A stretch of DNA of 64,000 bases from the NCBI RefSeq assembly GCF_004115975.1, contig NZ_SDDZ01000001.1, forward strand, positions 496,001 through 560,000, written 5' to 3'. The translations under genes and the position numbers were made by a program. Positions 24,395 to 33,622 of the stretch are shown piece after piece. The notes under the pieces are model-generated. The model was given only the letters and a program-made list of their open reading frames with translations. It was not told the origin of the DNA and ran no database searches. The DNA comes from Gelidibacter gilvus. Lineage in GTDB: Bacteria; Bacteroidota; Bacteroidia; Flavobacteriales; Flavobacteriaceae. Within the stretch, counting starts at the first letter, position 1; every line of letters starts with the position of its first letter.

Positions 24395-26746
24395 ATGAAC
24401 AAACTACTAAGATATATTAAACGCCACAAATTCAAATCGGCCATTATTTTTATAGTAGTGGTGGTCTATTATTTTTGTTTGCCACAACAATTGTTCAAAG
24501 ATCCAACGGCAACCGTTATTACAAGCTCTAATAACGAACTTTTAGGAGCTATGATTGCCGAAGATGGCCAATGGCGATTTCCTCAAAACGACACCGTTCC
24601 AGAAAAATTCAAAGTCTGTATTCTTCAATTTGAAGATGCCTATTTTTATCGACATCCTGGATTCAATCCAGTGTCTATTTTTAAAGCTTTAAGGCAAAAC
24701 TTAAGTTCGGGAGGTGTGAAAAGAGGCGGCAGTACCATCACACAACAAGTCATCCGTTTATCCCGAAAAGGTCAATCCAGAACCTATTTTGAGAAAATTA
24801 AGGAAATTGTTTTCGCCACTCGATTGGAATTTAGAGCATCCAAAGAGAAAATCCTTTCCTATTACAGTAGCAATGCGCCTTTTGGAGGAAATGTCGTGGG
24901 ATTGGATGCAGCATCATGGCGTTATTTTAATAGAGATGCCTCACAATTATCTTGGGCAGAAAGCGCCACTTTAGCCGTTTTGCCAAATGCACCAAGTTTA
25001 ATCTATCCCGGAAAAAACCAAGAGCAACTGTTCAAAAAACGCAATCGGTTATTGGAGAAATTGATGACACAGGGCGTTATTGACACGTTGACCTATCAAT
25101 TGTCCATAGCTGAAGGATTGCCTCAAAAACCGTATCCTTTGCCACAAATTGCACCGCATTTACTTCAAAAAGTGACTCAAACACATTTTGGAAAATATGT
25201 CCAGACCACGGTCAAAAAGCCGATTCAGGAGCAAGTCAACAGAATTGTATATAACCACTATACCAACCTCAAACAGAACGAAATTTACAATGCAGCGGTT
25301 CTGGTATTGGATGTCAAAACTCGTAAAGTTTTGGCGTATGTTGGCAATACGCCCACAGATAAGGAACACGAAAAAGACGTTGATGTCATTGACAAACCGA
25401 GAAGTACAGGAAGTATTTTAAAACCATTTTTATATGCCGCCATGTTGGATGCCGGAGATCTCTTGCCCAACACTTTGGTGGCGGATGTGCCCACGCAATA
25501 CGGAAGTTACAATCCTGAGAATTATGACAAACAATACGATGGCGCGGTTCCTGCAAGTCGTGCCTTGTCACGTTCGTTGAATGTGCCGTCTGTAAGGATG
25601 TTGCAGGAATTTGGATTGGATCGGTTTCATCATTATTTAAAAGCATTGCACTTAAAGGACTTACAATACAATGCCAATCATTATGGATTGTCGCTCATTC
25701 TTGGTGGTGCTGAAAGTAATCTATGGGATTTATGCAAAAGCTACGCATCCTTATCATCAACTCTAAATCATTTTAACGAGACCTCCAGCGAATACTTCAG
25801 CAATGAATTCTGTGAACCTACATATTTAGAAGATAAAACAATTGACTTTGGCAAAAGAACATCTGATAAAACCTTATTTGATGCGGCTTCAATTTATTTG
25901 ACATTTGAAAGTTTGAAAGAAGTGAACCGTCCGGAAGGCAATGAAAATTGGGAGTTTTACGACAGCTCCAAACAGATTGCCTGGAAAACAGGAACGAGTT
26001 TCGGATTCAGGGATGCTTGGGCGATCGGTACCACTAAAGATTATGTCGTAGGGGTTTGGGTTGGAAATGCTGATGGCGAAGGCAGACCAGGTTTGGTTGG
26101 GGTGCAAACTGCAGCGCCAATTTTATTTGATGTGTTTGATGTTTTGCCCAAAAGTGATTGGTTTTCCAAGCCTTTCGATGAAATGCAGGAAGTCGATATT
26201 TGCTCACAATCGGGACATCGGGCATCTCCAAATTGTGAAAACAAAGAACCAAAATACATTCAGATTGCTGGACTTAAAACGCCGCCTTGTCCTTATCATA
26301 TTTTAGTGCATTTGGATAAAAATGAGCAATACCAAGTGAATTCTTCTTGTGAAGATTTAAATAATATGGTGCATAAATCATGGTTTGTCCTGCCACCACT
26401 TATGGAATATTATTACAAAGCGCAGAATCCATTTTACAAACCATTGCCGCCATTTAGAGAGGATTGTTTTGGGGAGAGCACTGTTGTTATGGAATTCATT
26501 TATCCGAAGGAAAACAACACCATTTTTTTACCTAAGGATTTTGACGGACAAACCAACGATTTGATATTGAAAGTGGCGCATTCCAAACCCGAAACTTTGG
26601 TGTTTTGGTATCTGGATGAGCGTTATTTAGGGAGCACCACAGACATTCATGAATTCGCCATGCAGCCAAAAAACGGGAAACATATGATTACGGTCGTGGA
26701 CGCATTTGGCAATGAAAGTAAGCGCTGGATTGAAATTTCAGAATAA
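24395..26746 (+). CDS. pbpC: Penicillin-binding protein 1C
   Basis: The ATG at 24395 gives 783 residues; an upstream GTG lies within a palindrome. After one N-terminal membrane helix (about 15-33) comes a GT51 glycosyltransferase domain (E-D-A-Y-F-Y-R-H near residue 75, G-G-S-T-I-T-Q-Q-V-I). The transpeptidase domain has S340-I-L-K343, S-L-N and K-T-G-T. The C-terminal ~90 residues form the BiPBP_C domain. PBP1C polymerises peptidoglycan and pairs functionally and genetically with YfhM-type macroglobulins, the next gene upstream here. Strand and order keep the pairing, but the repeat array separates them by 2.2 kb. Confidence 0.95.
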   Translation: MNKLLRYIKRHKFKSAIIFIVVVVYYFCLPQQLFKDPTATVITSSNNELLGAMIAEDGQWRFPQNDTVPEKFKVCILQFEDAYFYRHPGFNPVSIFKALRQNLSSGGVKRGGSTITQQVIRLSRKGQSRTYFEKIKEIVFATRLEFRASKEKILSYYSSNAPFGGNVVGLDAASWRYFNRDASQLSWAESATLAVLPNAPSLIYPGKNQEQLFKKRNRLLEKLMTQGVIDTLTYQLSIAEGLPQKPYPLPQIAPHLLQKVTQTHFGKYVQTTVKKPIQEQVNRIVYNHYTNLKQNEIYNAAVLVLDVKTRKVLAYVGNTPTDKEHEKDVDVIDKPRSTGSILKPFLYAAMLDAGDLLPNTLVADVPTQYGSYNPENYDKQYDGAVPASRALSRSLNVPSVRMLQEFGLDRFHHYLKALHLKDLQYNANHYGLSLILGGAESNLWDLCKSYASLSSTLNHFNETSSEYFSNEFCEPTYLEDKTIDFGKRTSDKTLFDAASIYLTFESLKEVNRPEGNENWEFYDSSKQIAWKTGTSFGFRDAWAIGTTKDYVVGVWVGNADGEGRPGLVGVQTAAPILFDVFDVLPKSDWFSKPFDEMQEVDICSQSGHRASPNCENKEPKYIQIAGLKTPPCPYHILVHLDKNEQYQVNSSCEDLNNMVHKSWFVLPPLMEYYYKAQNPFYKPLPPFREDCFGESTVVMEFIYPKENNTIFLPKDFDGQTNDLILKVAHSKPETLVFWYLDERYLGSTTDIHEFAMQPKNGKHMITVVDAFGNESKRWIEISE

Positions 26747-26773
26747 TGCATCCAAATCAATATATAAAATGAC

Positions 26774-26781
26774 TATTTTTG
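26774..26781 (+). promoter_or_regulatory. -7 promoter box of the four-helix membrane gene
   Basis: TATTTTTG fits TAnnTTTG and lies 25 nt before the start codon. No well-spaced TTG partner was seen. Confidence 0.45.
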
Positions 26782-26806
26782 TTTTTAACCTTTCAAACAA
26801 AAAACC

Positions 26807-27238
26807 ATGTACGAAACAGTAAAAATGTTGCATTCCTATTGGGCCTATTTGACCCTTTTATTGATTGTAATTGCTACTTTAAACGCTTTGTTTAAATATT
26901 TTGGAAAGAAGGAATTCCATCCTTTGGATTTTAGAATTTCTTTATTTACCCTTATTGTAACACATATTCAGCTACTTATAGGCATCGTGCTACTCTTTGC
27001 TTATCTGGACGTGATTTCAGGTGCAGGCATGAAAGAGATTATGGGGAATAGCGTCCTAAGATCAAATGTTGTGGAACATCCCCTCATGATGATTATAGCC
27101 GTGGTTTTAATTACTATCGGTTACTCAAAGCACAAAAAGAAATTGACTTCAACGCCAAAATTCAAAATGTTGGCCATTTTTTATACCTTGGCTCTTATTT
27201 CTGTCTTGGCAAAAATTCCTTGGAATACTTGGTTCTAA
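26807..27238 (+). CDS. Four-helix membrane protein, cytochrome-b-like
   Basis: This 143-residue protein has four hydrophobic helices (about 12-32, 45-66, 90-108 and 122-140). Histidines sit in or next to helices: M-L-H-S-Y-W (His9), V-T-H-I-Q (His53) and V-E-H-P-L (His92), which suits heme or metal coordination. Bacteroidota homologues are often simply labelled cytochrome B; I treat that as a hint. It has its own promoter box and terminator. The role is unknown. Confidence 0.7.
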   Translation: MYETVKMLHSYWAYLTLLLIVIATLNALFKYFGKKEFHPLDFRISLFTLIVTHIQLLIGIVLLFAYLDVISGAGMKEIMGNSVLRSNVVEHPLMMIIAVVLITIGYSKHKKKLTSTPKFKMLAIFYTLALISVLAKIPWNTWF

Positions 27239-27263
27239 CAAATCATTATTAATTTCAATTCAT

Positions 27264-27300
27264 AAAAAAACCAGAGCTATAAACTCTGGTTTTAGTTTTT
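27264..27300 (+). terminator. Terminator after the four-helix membrane gene
   Basis: Stem AAAACCAGAG / CTCTGGTTTT with a 7-base loop, followed by a T-rich tract. Confidence 0.85.
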
Positions 27301-27452
27301 TGTAAGGATTTATCTCAATGGAATGTAGTTGTAATCATTAGAACTTTAATCGACTTTAGACGTTATAAACAATGAAAGCTAATTATTATTGATCAGGAAC
27401 CAAGTCTTGATTCTCAGCCTGTCGATAGGTAGGTTTGATCTAAAACCGACCC

Positions 27453-27473
27453 GTGCTGAGTGTAGTCGAAGCA
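27453..27473. repeat. Dispersed GTCGAAG-type repeat
   Basis: TGCTGAGTGTAGTCGAAGCA here resembles two degenerate copies at about 44998-45017 and 45021-45040. It lies in the gap between two genes. Confidence 0.5.
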
Positions 27474-27492
27474 AGCGGTCTTTGCTCTGATT

Positions 27493-27924
27493 TTATCTAT
27501 TCATGTTTTTCATTTCATCAATAAACGTGTCAATGTCAACACCATTGGCAACTAGCGTTAACGCTTTGTCAACAATATACTTTACGTTATCGGGCTTAAA
27601 ACCTAAGCCAACACCAATCTTCTTCAACAACACCTCTTCTCCGTCACCTTGGATATGGTCAACATGTACCATTCGTGCCAAATCAAATAAACGCTCTAAA
27701 CGGCTGTCATAAGATGTGGGAGGATTTATGGGATGTGACTGATAGTTCTTAAGGATGTTTTTATATTCGCCTTCACTAATGTCCAAACTGTGCGCTAAAC
27801 GATCTAAAAATGCCTTCTCATCGTCGGTTATAACACCATCATCCATGGCTACTCTTACAATTGAAGCAAAATGATCTTCATTACGCTTTTTAAATCCACT
27901 ATCGAATAAATCTGAAATTGACAT
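27493..27924 (-). CDS. TerB family protein
   Basis: This 143-residue helical protein has the TerB pattern: V-A-M-D-D-G-V-I-T-D-D-E-K-A-F-L (residues ~25-40), then L-x-I-S-E-G-E-Y, with acidic residues at conserved metal-binding places. TerB domains occur in tellurite-resistance and other stress systems. No other ter gene is nearby, so this is a stand-alone TerB of unknown role, predicted cytoplasmic. A well-formed promoter precedes it. Confidence 0.8.
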   Translation of the reverse strand: MSISDLFDSGFKKRNEDHFASIVRVAMDDGVITDDEKAFLDRLAHSLDISEGEYKNILKNYQSHPINPPTSYDSRLERLFDLARMVHVDHIQGDGEEVLLKKIGVGLGFKPDNVKYIVDKALTLVANGVDIDTFIDEMKNMNR

Positions 27925-27960
27925 ACTTGTTTTGTTTTAATCGCCACGTTTTGTGACCTT

Positions 27961-27994
27961 CAAAACTACATATTTTTTTTATTATGGCCCTCAA
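27961..27994 (-). promoter_or_regulatory. Promoter of terB-like gene
   Basis: On the minus strand, TTG (27992-27994), a 23-nt spacer and TAGTTTTG (27961-27968) match the Bacteroidota consensus. Confidence 0.6.
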
Positions 27995-28115
27995 AAATAT
28001 AATGAAAAATAGTGACTTGTTCTTACACTTCCCATATAAGAAATAGACCTGGTTGATCAATTTCTTTTAAGATTAAATTCACAGACGTAATATGGTACAT
28101 ATAGATACTAACCTT

Positions 28116-28123
28116 TATATTTG
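28116..28123 (+). promoter_or_regulatory. -7 promoter box of mfd
   Basis: TATATTTG fits TAnnTTTG and lies only 16 nt before the TTG start codon, so the leader should be very short. Confidence 0.55.
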
Positions 28124-28139
28124 CCTAAAATAAATTGCC

Positions 28140-31100
28140 TTGAGTAAATTACATCTCTCGCAAGCTTATACACAGACTTTGCAAACGCGAAATCTGCAAG
28201 CTGCTATTGCCATATATCAAAGTAAGACACATTTAAAAGGACTAATTGGGTCGTCCTTAAGTTTTGTTATTTCAGAAACATTCAAGACTGCGGAATCTCC
28301 TTTTTTGCTGGTTTTTAATGATAAAGAAGAAGCTGCTTTTTACCTTAACGATTTAGAGCTGCTGATCAACGACAAGGACGTGCTTTTTTATCCGGGAAGC
28401 TACAGGCGACCTTATCAAATTGAAGAAACAGATAACGCAAACGTGCTTTTGCGCGCAGAGGTTCTAAACAGAATCAATAGTCGTAAAAAGCCAGCGATTA
28501 TAGTCACCTATCCCGATGCACTTTTTGAGAAAGTTGTGACACGAAAGGAGTTGGAACGCAATACCTTAAAAATTTCTGTAAATGATAATCTGTCCATCGA
28601 CTTTGTAAACGAGGTACTTTTTGAATACCAATTCAAACGGGTGGATTTTGTTACAGAACCAGGTGAGTTTTCGGTGCGTGGCGGAATTGTAGACGTATTT
28701 TCATTCTCTAACGACGAACCTTACCGAATTGAGTTTTTTGGTGATGAAGTGGATAGCATCAGAACTTTTGATGTTGAAACACAATTGTCGACCGAAAAAA
28801 TTAAGAAAATCAACGTGATTCCCAATGTTGAAAATAAATTTTCAGATGAGACTCGAGAAAGTTTCTTGAAATATATTGCCTCAAAAACGGTGGTATTTTC
28901 TAAGAACTTAGATTTATTGTTTTCAAGAATAGACGATTTTTACGAGAAAGCAGAAGAGGCTTTTAAATCCCTTTCCCAAGAAATTAGACGCGCTTCTCCG
29001 GAAGAATTGTTCTGCAGTTCAGAATTTTTGAAAAGACAACTGCTTGAATTTACTTTGGTTGAATTTGGTGCTTCATCTGTAATGAGTAAAGAATTGGTTG
29101 AATTTCATACCACGCCACAACCGTCTTTCAATAAGCAATTTGATTTATTGATTGAGAATTTAAATAGTTATCACGATAAAGGCTACACCAATTTTATTGC
29201 ATGTGCGAGCGAGCAACAGGCCAAGCGTTTTCACGATATTTTTGAAGATGTCAGTACAGAGCGCCATAGAGCATTGGAGCTTGGCGTGCATTATAAAACT
29301 ATTGTCTTGTCTTTGTATCAGGGATTTATTGATCACGACAACAAGATTATCTGTTATACCGATCACCAAATCTTTGAACGTTACCATAAATTCCATCTTA
29401 AAAATGGTTACGCCAAAAAACAGGCCATTACTTTAAAAGAATTGACCAACCTTGATATTGGCGACTATGTCACCCATATTGATCACGGGATTGGACGTTT
29501 TGGAGGATTGCAGAAGATTGATGTGGAAGGCAAAAAGCAAGAAGCCATCAAATTGATCTATGGCGAACGTGATGTACTTTATTTAAGCATTCACTCGCTC
29601 CATAAAATATCCAAGTTTAATGGTAAAGATGGCAAGCCACCAAAAATTTACAAACTTGGCAGTAATGCTTGGAAAAACTTAAAGCAAAAGACCAAAACAC
29701 GAGTTAAGGAAATTGCCTTCAATTTGATTCAGCTGTACGCCAAACGTAAATTGGAAAAAGGTTTTCAATACCATCCCGATAGCGCCATGCAAATGGAGTT
29801 GGAAGCGTCGTTTATTTATGAAGATACGCCAGATCAGACTACAGCTACCGCCGATATAAAATCCGATATGGAAAGCGAACGCCCAATGGATCGATTGATC
29901 TGTGGCGATGTGGGTTTTGGTAAAACCGAAGTGGCTGTTAGAGCTGCTTTTAAAGCGGTAGATAATGGCAAACAAGTGGCCATTTTAGTGCCAACGACCA
30001 TTTTGGCCTATCAACATTCCAGAACGTTTAAGGAACGGTTGAAAGATTTTCCTGTAACCGTCGATTATTTGAACCGATTTAGAACGGCAAAGGAAAAACG
30101 TGACACGCTGGAGCGTCTTGAAAGTGGCAACTTGGATATCATCATTGGTACCCATCAATTGGTCAATAAAAATGTAAAATTTAAGGATTTAGGACTTTTG
30201 ATCGTTGATGAGGAGCAGAAATTTGGTGTGGCGGTCAAGGAAAAATTAAAAACTCTCAAGGATAATGTGGACGTATTGACTTTAACTGCTACGCCCATTC
30301 CAAGAACTCTACAGTTCAGTTTGATGGCTGCGCGAGATTTATCGGTCATTACAACGCCACCTCCAAATCGATATCCCATAGAAAGTCATGTCATTAGATT
30401 TAGTGAGGAAACCATTCGCGATGCGGTGATTTATGAAATCCAACGTGGCGGACAGGTGTTCTTTATCCATAATCGTATAGAAAACATTAAGGAAGTTGCC
30501 GGTATGATCCAACGTTTGGTGCCCGATGCTAAAATTGGTATTGGACACGGGCAGTTGGAAGGTAAAAAATTAGAGCAGTTAATGCTTGCTTTTATGAATG
30601 GTGAATTTGACGTTTTGGTCAGTACCACTATTGTAGAAAGTGGTTTGGACGTCGCAAATGCCAATACGATTTTCATTAATAATGCGAATAATTTTGGTTT
30701 AAGCGATTTGCACCAAATGCGCGGTAGGGTGGGAAGAAGCAATAAAAAGGCATTCTGTTATTTTATTACGCCAGAGTATTCAGCCATGACAGATGATGCA
30801 CGAAAGCGAATCACAGCTCTTGAGCAATTCACAGAATTGGGAAGTGGTTTCAATATTGCCATGAAAGATTTGGAAATCAGAGGCGCTGGTGATTTGTTGG
30901 GAGGTGAACAAAGCGGATTTATAAATGATATTGGCTTTGATACTTATCAAAAAATATTAAATGAAGCCATAGAGGAATTGAAGGAAAATGAATTTAAAGA
31001 TTTATATCAAGACGAGCATATAGAAAGGGATTATGTCAAAGACATTACCATCGATACAGATTTTGAATTGTTGTTTCCTGATGATTATGTGAATAATATC

Positions 31101-31499
31101 GCGGAGCGTTTGAATCTCTACACTAAACTTAATGAGATCAAAACTGAGGAAGAACTTCAAAAGTTTGAAACCGATATTATCGATCGCTTTGGTGAAATGC
31201 CAAAACAAGTGGTTGATTTATTAAACAGTGTCCGTATCAAATGGGTTGCTACCAAAATTGGTTTGGAAAAAGTAGTGATGAAACAAGGCAAGTTGATAGG
31301 GTATTTTATTAGTGATCAGCAAAGTGCATTTTATCAAAGTGCAGGATTTAACAAAGTGATCCAGTATATCCAAACCCATCCAGGCGCAGGGAAAATGAGA
31401 GAAAAGCAGACCAGGACAGGGCTACGTTTATTGCTTACCTTTGAACATATTAAAACGGTTAACCAAGCCTTAACGGCATTGAAGCCTATAGTGGCGTGA
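28140..31499 (+). CDS. mfd: Transcription-repair coupling factor Mfd
   Basis: At 1119 residues this is full length for Mfd, which removes RNA polymerase stalled at DNA lesions and recruits UvrA. It starts at TTG. Domains in order: UvrB-homology N-terminal region (G-S-Y-R-R-P-Y, residues ~80-260), CarD-type RNA-polymerase interaction domain (G-D-Y-V-T-H-I-D-H-G-I-G-R near residue 440), and a helicase core with G-D-V-G-F-G-K-T-E and D-E-E-Q-K-F-G. The motif-VI region has G-R-V-G-R-S, and a C-terminal TRCF domain closes the protein. It appears intact. Confidence 0.97.
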   Translation: MSKLHLSQAYTQTLQTRNLQAAIAIYQSKTHLKGLIGSSLSFVISETFKTAESPFLLVFNDKEEAAFYLNDLELLINDKDVLFYPGSYRRPYQIEETDNANVLLRAEVLNRINSRKKPAIIVTYPDALFEKVVTRKELERNTLKISVNDNLSIDFVNEVLFEYQFKRVDFVTEPGEFSVRGGIVDVFSFSNDEPYRIEFFGDEVDSIRTFDVETQLSTEKIKKINVIPNVENKFSDETRESFLKYIASKTVVFSKNLDLLFSRIDDFYEKAEEAFKSLSQEIRRASPEELFCSSEFLKRQLLEFTLVEFGASSVMSKELVEFHTTPQPSFNKQFDLLIENLNSYHDKGYTNFIACASEQQAKRFHDIFEDVSTERHRALELGVHYKTIVLSLYQGFIDHDNKIICYTDHQIFERYHKFHLKNGYAKKQAITLKELTNLDIGDYVTHIDHGIGRFGGLQKIDVEGKKQEAIKLIYGERDVLYLSIHSLHKISKFNGKDGKPPKIYKLGSNAWKNLKQKTKTRVKEIAFNLIQLYAKRKLEKGFQYHPDSAMQMELEASFIYEDTPDQTTATADIKSDMESERPMDRLICGDVGFGKTEVAVRAAFKAVDNGKQVAILVPTTILAYQHSRTFKERLKDFPVTVDYLNRFRTAKEKRDTLERLESGNLDIIIGTHQLVNKNVKFKDLGLLIVDEEQKFGVAVKEKLKTLKDNVDVLTLTATPIPRTLQFSLMAARDLSVITTPPPNRYPIESHVIRFSEETIRDAVIYEIQRGGQVFFIHNRIENIKEVAGMIQRLVPDAKIGIGHGQLEGKKLEQLMLAFMNGEFDVLVSTTIVESGLDVANANTIFINNANNFGLSDLHQMRGRVGRSNKKAFCYFITPEYSAMTDDARKRITALEQFTELGSGFNIAMKDLEIRGAGDLLGGEQSGFINDIGFDTYQKILNEAIEELKENEFKDLYQDEHIERDYVKDITIDTDFELLFPDDYVNNIAERLNLYTKLNEIKTEEELQKFETDIIDRFGEMPKQVVDLLNSVRIKWVATKIGLEKVVMKQGKLIGYFISDQQSAFYQSAGFNKVIQYIQTHPGAGKMREKQTRTGLRLLLTFEHIKTVNQALTALKPIVA

Positions 31500-31540
31500 T
31501 TATTGAAGCACTAAGATTTTAAAAATCACGAAGTTTACGG

Positions 31541-31556
31541 TCCCGATGCATCGGGA
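31541..31556. repeat. Perfect 16-bp palindrome after mfd
   Basis: TCCCGATGCATCGGGA is a perfect palindrome in the gap between mfd and the thioredoxin-fold gene. No T-run follows, so it is not a standard terminator. Confidence 0.6.
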
Positions 31557-31591
31557 TTTGTGGAATTATAAAAAATAAAAATAGTCATCGA

Positions 31592-32914
31592 ATGAGAAAA
31601 TTGATTTTACTTTTGACGTTGTTTCCATCGTTATTAATGGCACAACACTCCATTGAAGGCACCTTTTCGCCAGTTGAAGATTTCACCTACGCTTTTCTAT
31701 ACAAAGCAAGTCCGACGGGTGCAGAATATGTAGATAGAGGTAAAGTAGATGAAAATGGCCAGTTCAAAATTGAATTGGACACTACAGAAACCGCCGGGAT
31801 TTATAAAATAGTCTATGGGGTACCTCAAGAAATGAACAATTTTGATTTGATCTATAGTGGCAATGAAGATGTTGTTTTACATTTTAGCTTGACCGAGGGT
31901 TTGGAGTTTAAAGAATCCAATGAGAATAAATTATGGGCCTCCTACACCAATAGCATTGAAATGATCAACAGGGCCATCGGTAATTTTTATACGCAGAAAA
32001 GTGACGATAAAGCAGCTTTTAAGGACATTTTCAAAACCTTGAAAGAGACTCAGGATGCTTTTGAACTGGCTTCAAAGGGCACCATGGCTTCGGTATTTAT
32101 TAAAGCAAATAAGTCTTATATACCTGAAACTTACGAAGATATTTCTACCTATTCCAAAAATTTGAAAGACACGTATCTCGCCAATGTCGATTTTAGCAAT
32201 CCGCTCTTGCAAAGTTCAGAGTTTTTGACCGATAGGGTGAGGGCTTATATTTTTGGAATGTCAGAAGATGCATCGGAAGATTTTTATAAACACCAGATTG
32301 ATAATTTGGTCAATTATATTGGGAAAGACAATTCAGAAATAAAGATGGCATTATTACAGGCCATTTGGTCTAATATGGTGCAAATTGAAGAGGATAAGGT
32401 CGCTAATTATATTTCGGATGCTTATTTATTGAAACTGGCAACGGAGGCAAATAATACGATGTTGGTTAACGTATTGACAATTTTTAAAAACACTTCTGTT
32501 GGGGCTTTGGCAATAGATTTTCCTATTCATATGGAGGTGGATGGCAAGACCATTGCAACCACACTACATGACCTAAACATGGCAGATAATTACTTGCTTA
32601 TTTTTTGGAATAGTGGTTGTTCACATTGTTTAGAACAATTACCTGAAATTAAGAAAACAGTTGATCAAATAGATCCTAAAATATTGAAAGTGATTGCTTA
32701 TGCTACACAGGGGGAAGATGTGGCATGGGATAGAGAAATCCTTAAGTACCCTAAGTTCATTCATCTTATTGATTCTGGAACTCCAAGACGCTTTGTGAGC
32801 AGTGAATATGGTGTGGAAAGTACGCCTACCTACTTTATTTTGGATAAAAACAAGAAAATTATCGCAAAACCCGATAGTTTAGAAGAGTTACAAACCCTTT
32901 TAAATGATTTGTAA
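31592..32914 (+). CDS. Thioredoxin-like (TlpA/redoxin) protein with DUF4369-like N-terminus
   Basis: This 440-residue protein has a signal peptide ending L-L-M-A-Q (residue 18) and is therefore periplasmic or outer-membrane associated. A beta-rich N-terminal domain (about 20-120) resembles the DUF4369 domain common before thioredoxin folds in Bacteroidota. The C-terminal domain (about 305-440) holds the redox motif Cys343-S-H-Cys346 and the cis-proline loop S-T-P-T-Y. It should catalyse disulfide reduction or exchange. A perfect terminator hairpin follows. Confidence 0.85.
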   Translation: MRKLILLLTLFPSLLMAQHSIEGTFSPVEDFTYAFLYKASPTGAEYVDRGKVDENGQFKIELDTTETAGIYKIVYGVPQEMNNFDLIYSGNEDVVLHFSLTEGLEFKESNENKLWASYTNSIEMINRAIGNFYTQKSDDKAAFKDIFKTLKETQDAFELASKGTMASVFIKANKSYIPETYEDISTYSKNLKDTYLANVDFSNPLLQSSEFLTDRVRAYIFGMSEDASEDFYKHQIDNLVNYIGKDNSEIKMALLQAIWSNMVQIEEDKVANYISDAYLLKLATEANNTMLVNVLTIFKNTSVGALAIDFPIHMEVDGKTIATTLHDLNMADNYLLIFWNSGCSHCLEQLPEIKKTVDQIDPKILKVIAYATQGEDVAWDREILKYPKFIHLIDSGTPRRFVSSEYGVESTPTYFILDKNKKIIAKPDSLEELQTLLNDL

Positions 32915-32950
32915 AAAAAGCGTCTGTTTTTAAAAACAGACGCTTTTTTT
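32913..32950. terminator. Bidirectional terminator, thioredoxin-like gene / LysM gene
   Basis: A perfect palindrome with arms A-run plus GCGTCTGTTTTT and its complement. T-runs on both strands serve the two converging genes. Confidence 0.9.
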
Positions 32951-32953
32951 GTC

Positions 32954-33457
32954 TTATGACAAACTGGGAATTCTCAGAACTTGTCCTGGATAGATTTTAT
33001 CAGGATCTGTCAACATAGGTTTATTGGCGTCAAATATTAGGGGATACTTCATGGCGTTCCCATAATATTTTTTGGCTATTTTTCCTAAGGTATCCCCTTT
33101 TATAACCGTATGAAATTGTGCTTCAGGTTCGGCGTGCTCAACACTCATCTGGTCATCTACTGACGCAATTCCGTTGGTGTTACCAATTACTAAAACGACT
33201 TTCTCTTTGGTAGATTGGTCGTGAGCCTGTCCTGTTACAGTAGCCATGTCGTCGTCAATCTGGATTTTCAGATCTTCAACCTCAAGTTTCAAATCTTTTA
33301 TTGTTTCTTCAAGTTTTCTGGCTCCCGCTTCTTTTGTTTTAAGTTCGTCTGCAGCTGCTTTAGTATTTGCAGCAGCTTCTGTTTTTTCTTTAGCTTCTGC
33401 TTTTCCCACACCAAAGACCTTTTCTCCGGCATTTTTAATAAATGAAAATAGTCCCAT
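32954..33457 (-). CDS. LysM/BON domain protein (Kbp/YgaU-like)
   Basis: This 167-residue protein has an N-terminal Ala/Lys/Glu-rich helical stretch (about 15-65). A BON-like segment follows (about 66-110, A-T-V-T-G-Q-A and V-V-L-V-I-G-N-T-N-G-I-A-S-V). A LysM domain ends it (about 116-165, H-T-V-I-K-G-D-T-L-G-K-I-A...Y-P-G-Q-V-L-R-I-P). The layout matches E. coli Kbp/YgaU, a potassium-binding protein also tied to cell-wall stress. No signal peptide is visible, as in Kbp. Potassium binding itself is not shown by the sequence. Confidence 0.88.
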   Translation of the reverse strand: MGLFSFIKNAGEKVFGVGKAEAKEKTEAAANTKAAADELKTKEAGARKLEETIKDLKLEVEDLKIQIDDDMATVTGQAHDQSTKEKVVLVIGNTNGIASVDDQMSVEHAEPEAQFHTVIKGDTLGKIAKKYYGNAMKYPLIFDANKPMLTDPDKIYPGQVLRIPSLS

Positions 33458-33563
33458 ATAATTTTAAGTTTTTAAGAGTTAACAATTGATTTGATAGGTA
33501 ATTTACAACAACTTATTGAAATCTTGTGGCTTGGGTTGTCAATATATTGTTAAATAAAAAGAG

Positions 33564-33595
33564 AACGCTCATCTGAAATAAATCAGATGAGCGTT
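33564..33595 (-). terminator. Terminator of the unknown lipoprotein gene
   Basis: A 13-bp stem, arms AACGCTCATCTGA and TCAGATGAGCGTT, lies just past the stop codon of the minus-strand gene. It is followed on that strand by a T-rich tract. Confidence 0.8.
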
Positions 33596-33622
33596 TCCAG
33601 AAACTAAATAACCAACCAAAAT

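Noticed and set aside
27493-27924. Tellurite-resistance operon
   Set aside because: Only a stand-alone TerB domain is present; no TerC, TerD or TerZ-type gene lies nearby.
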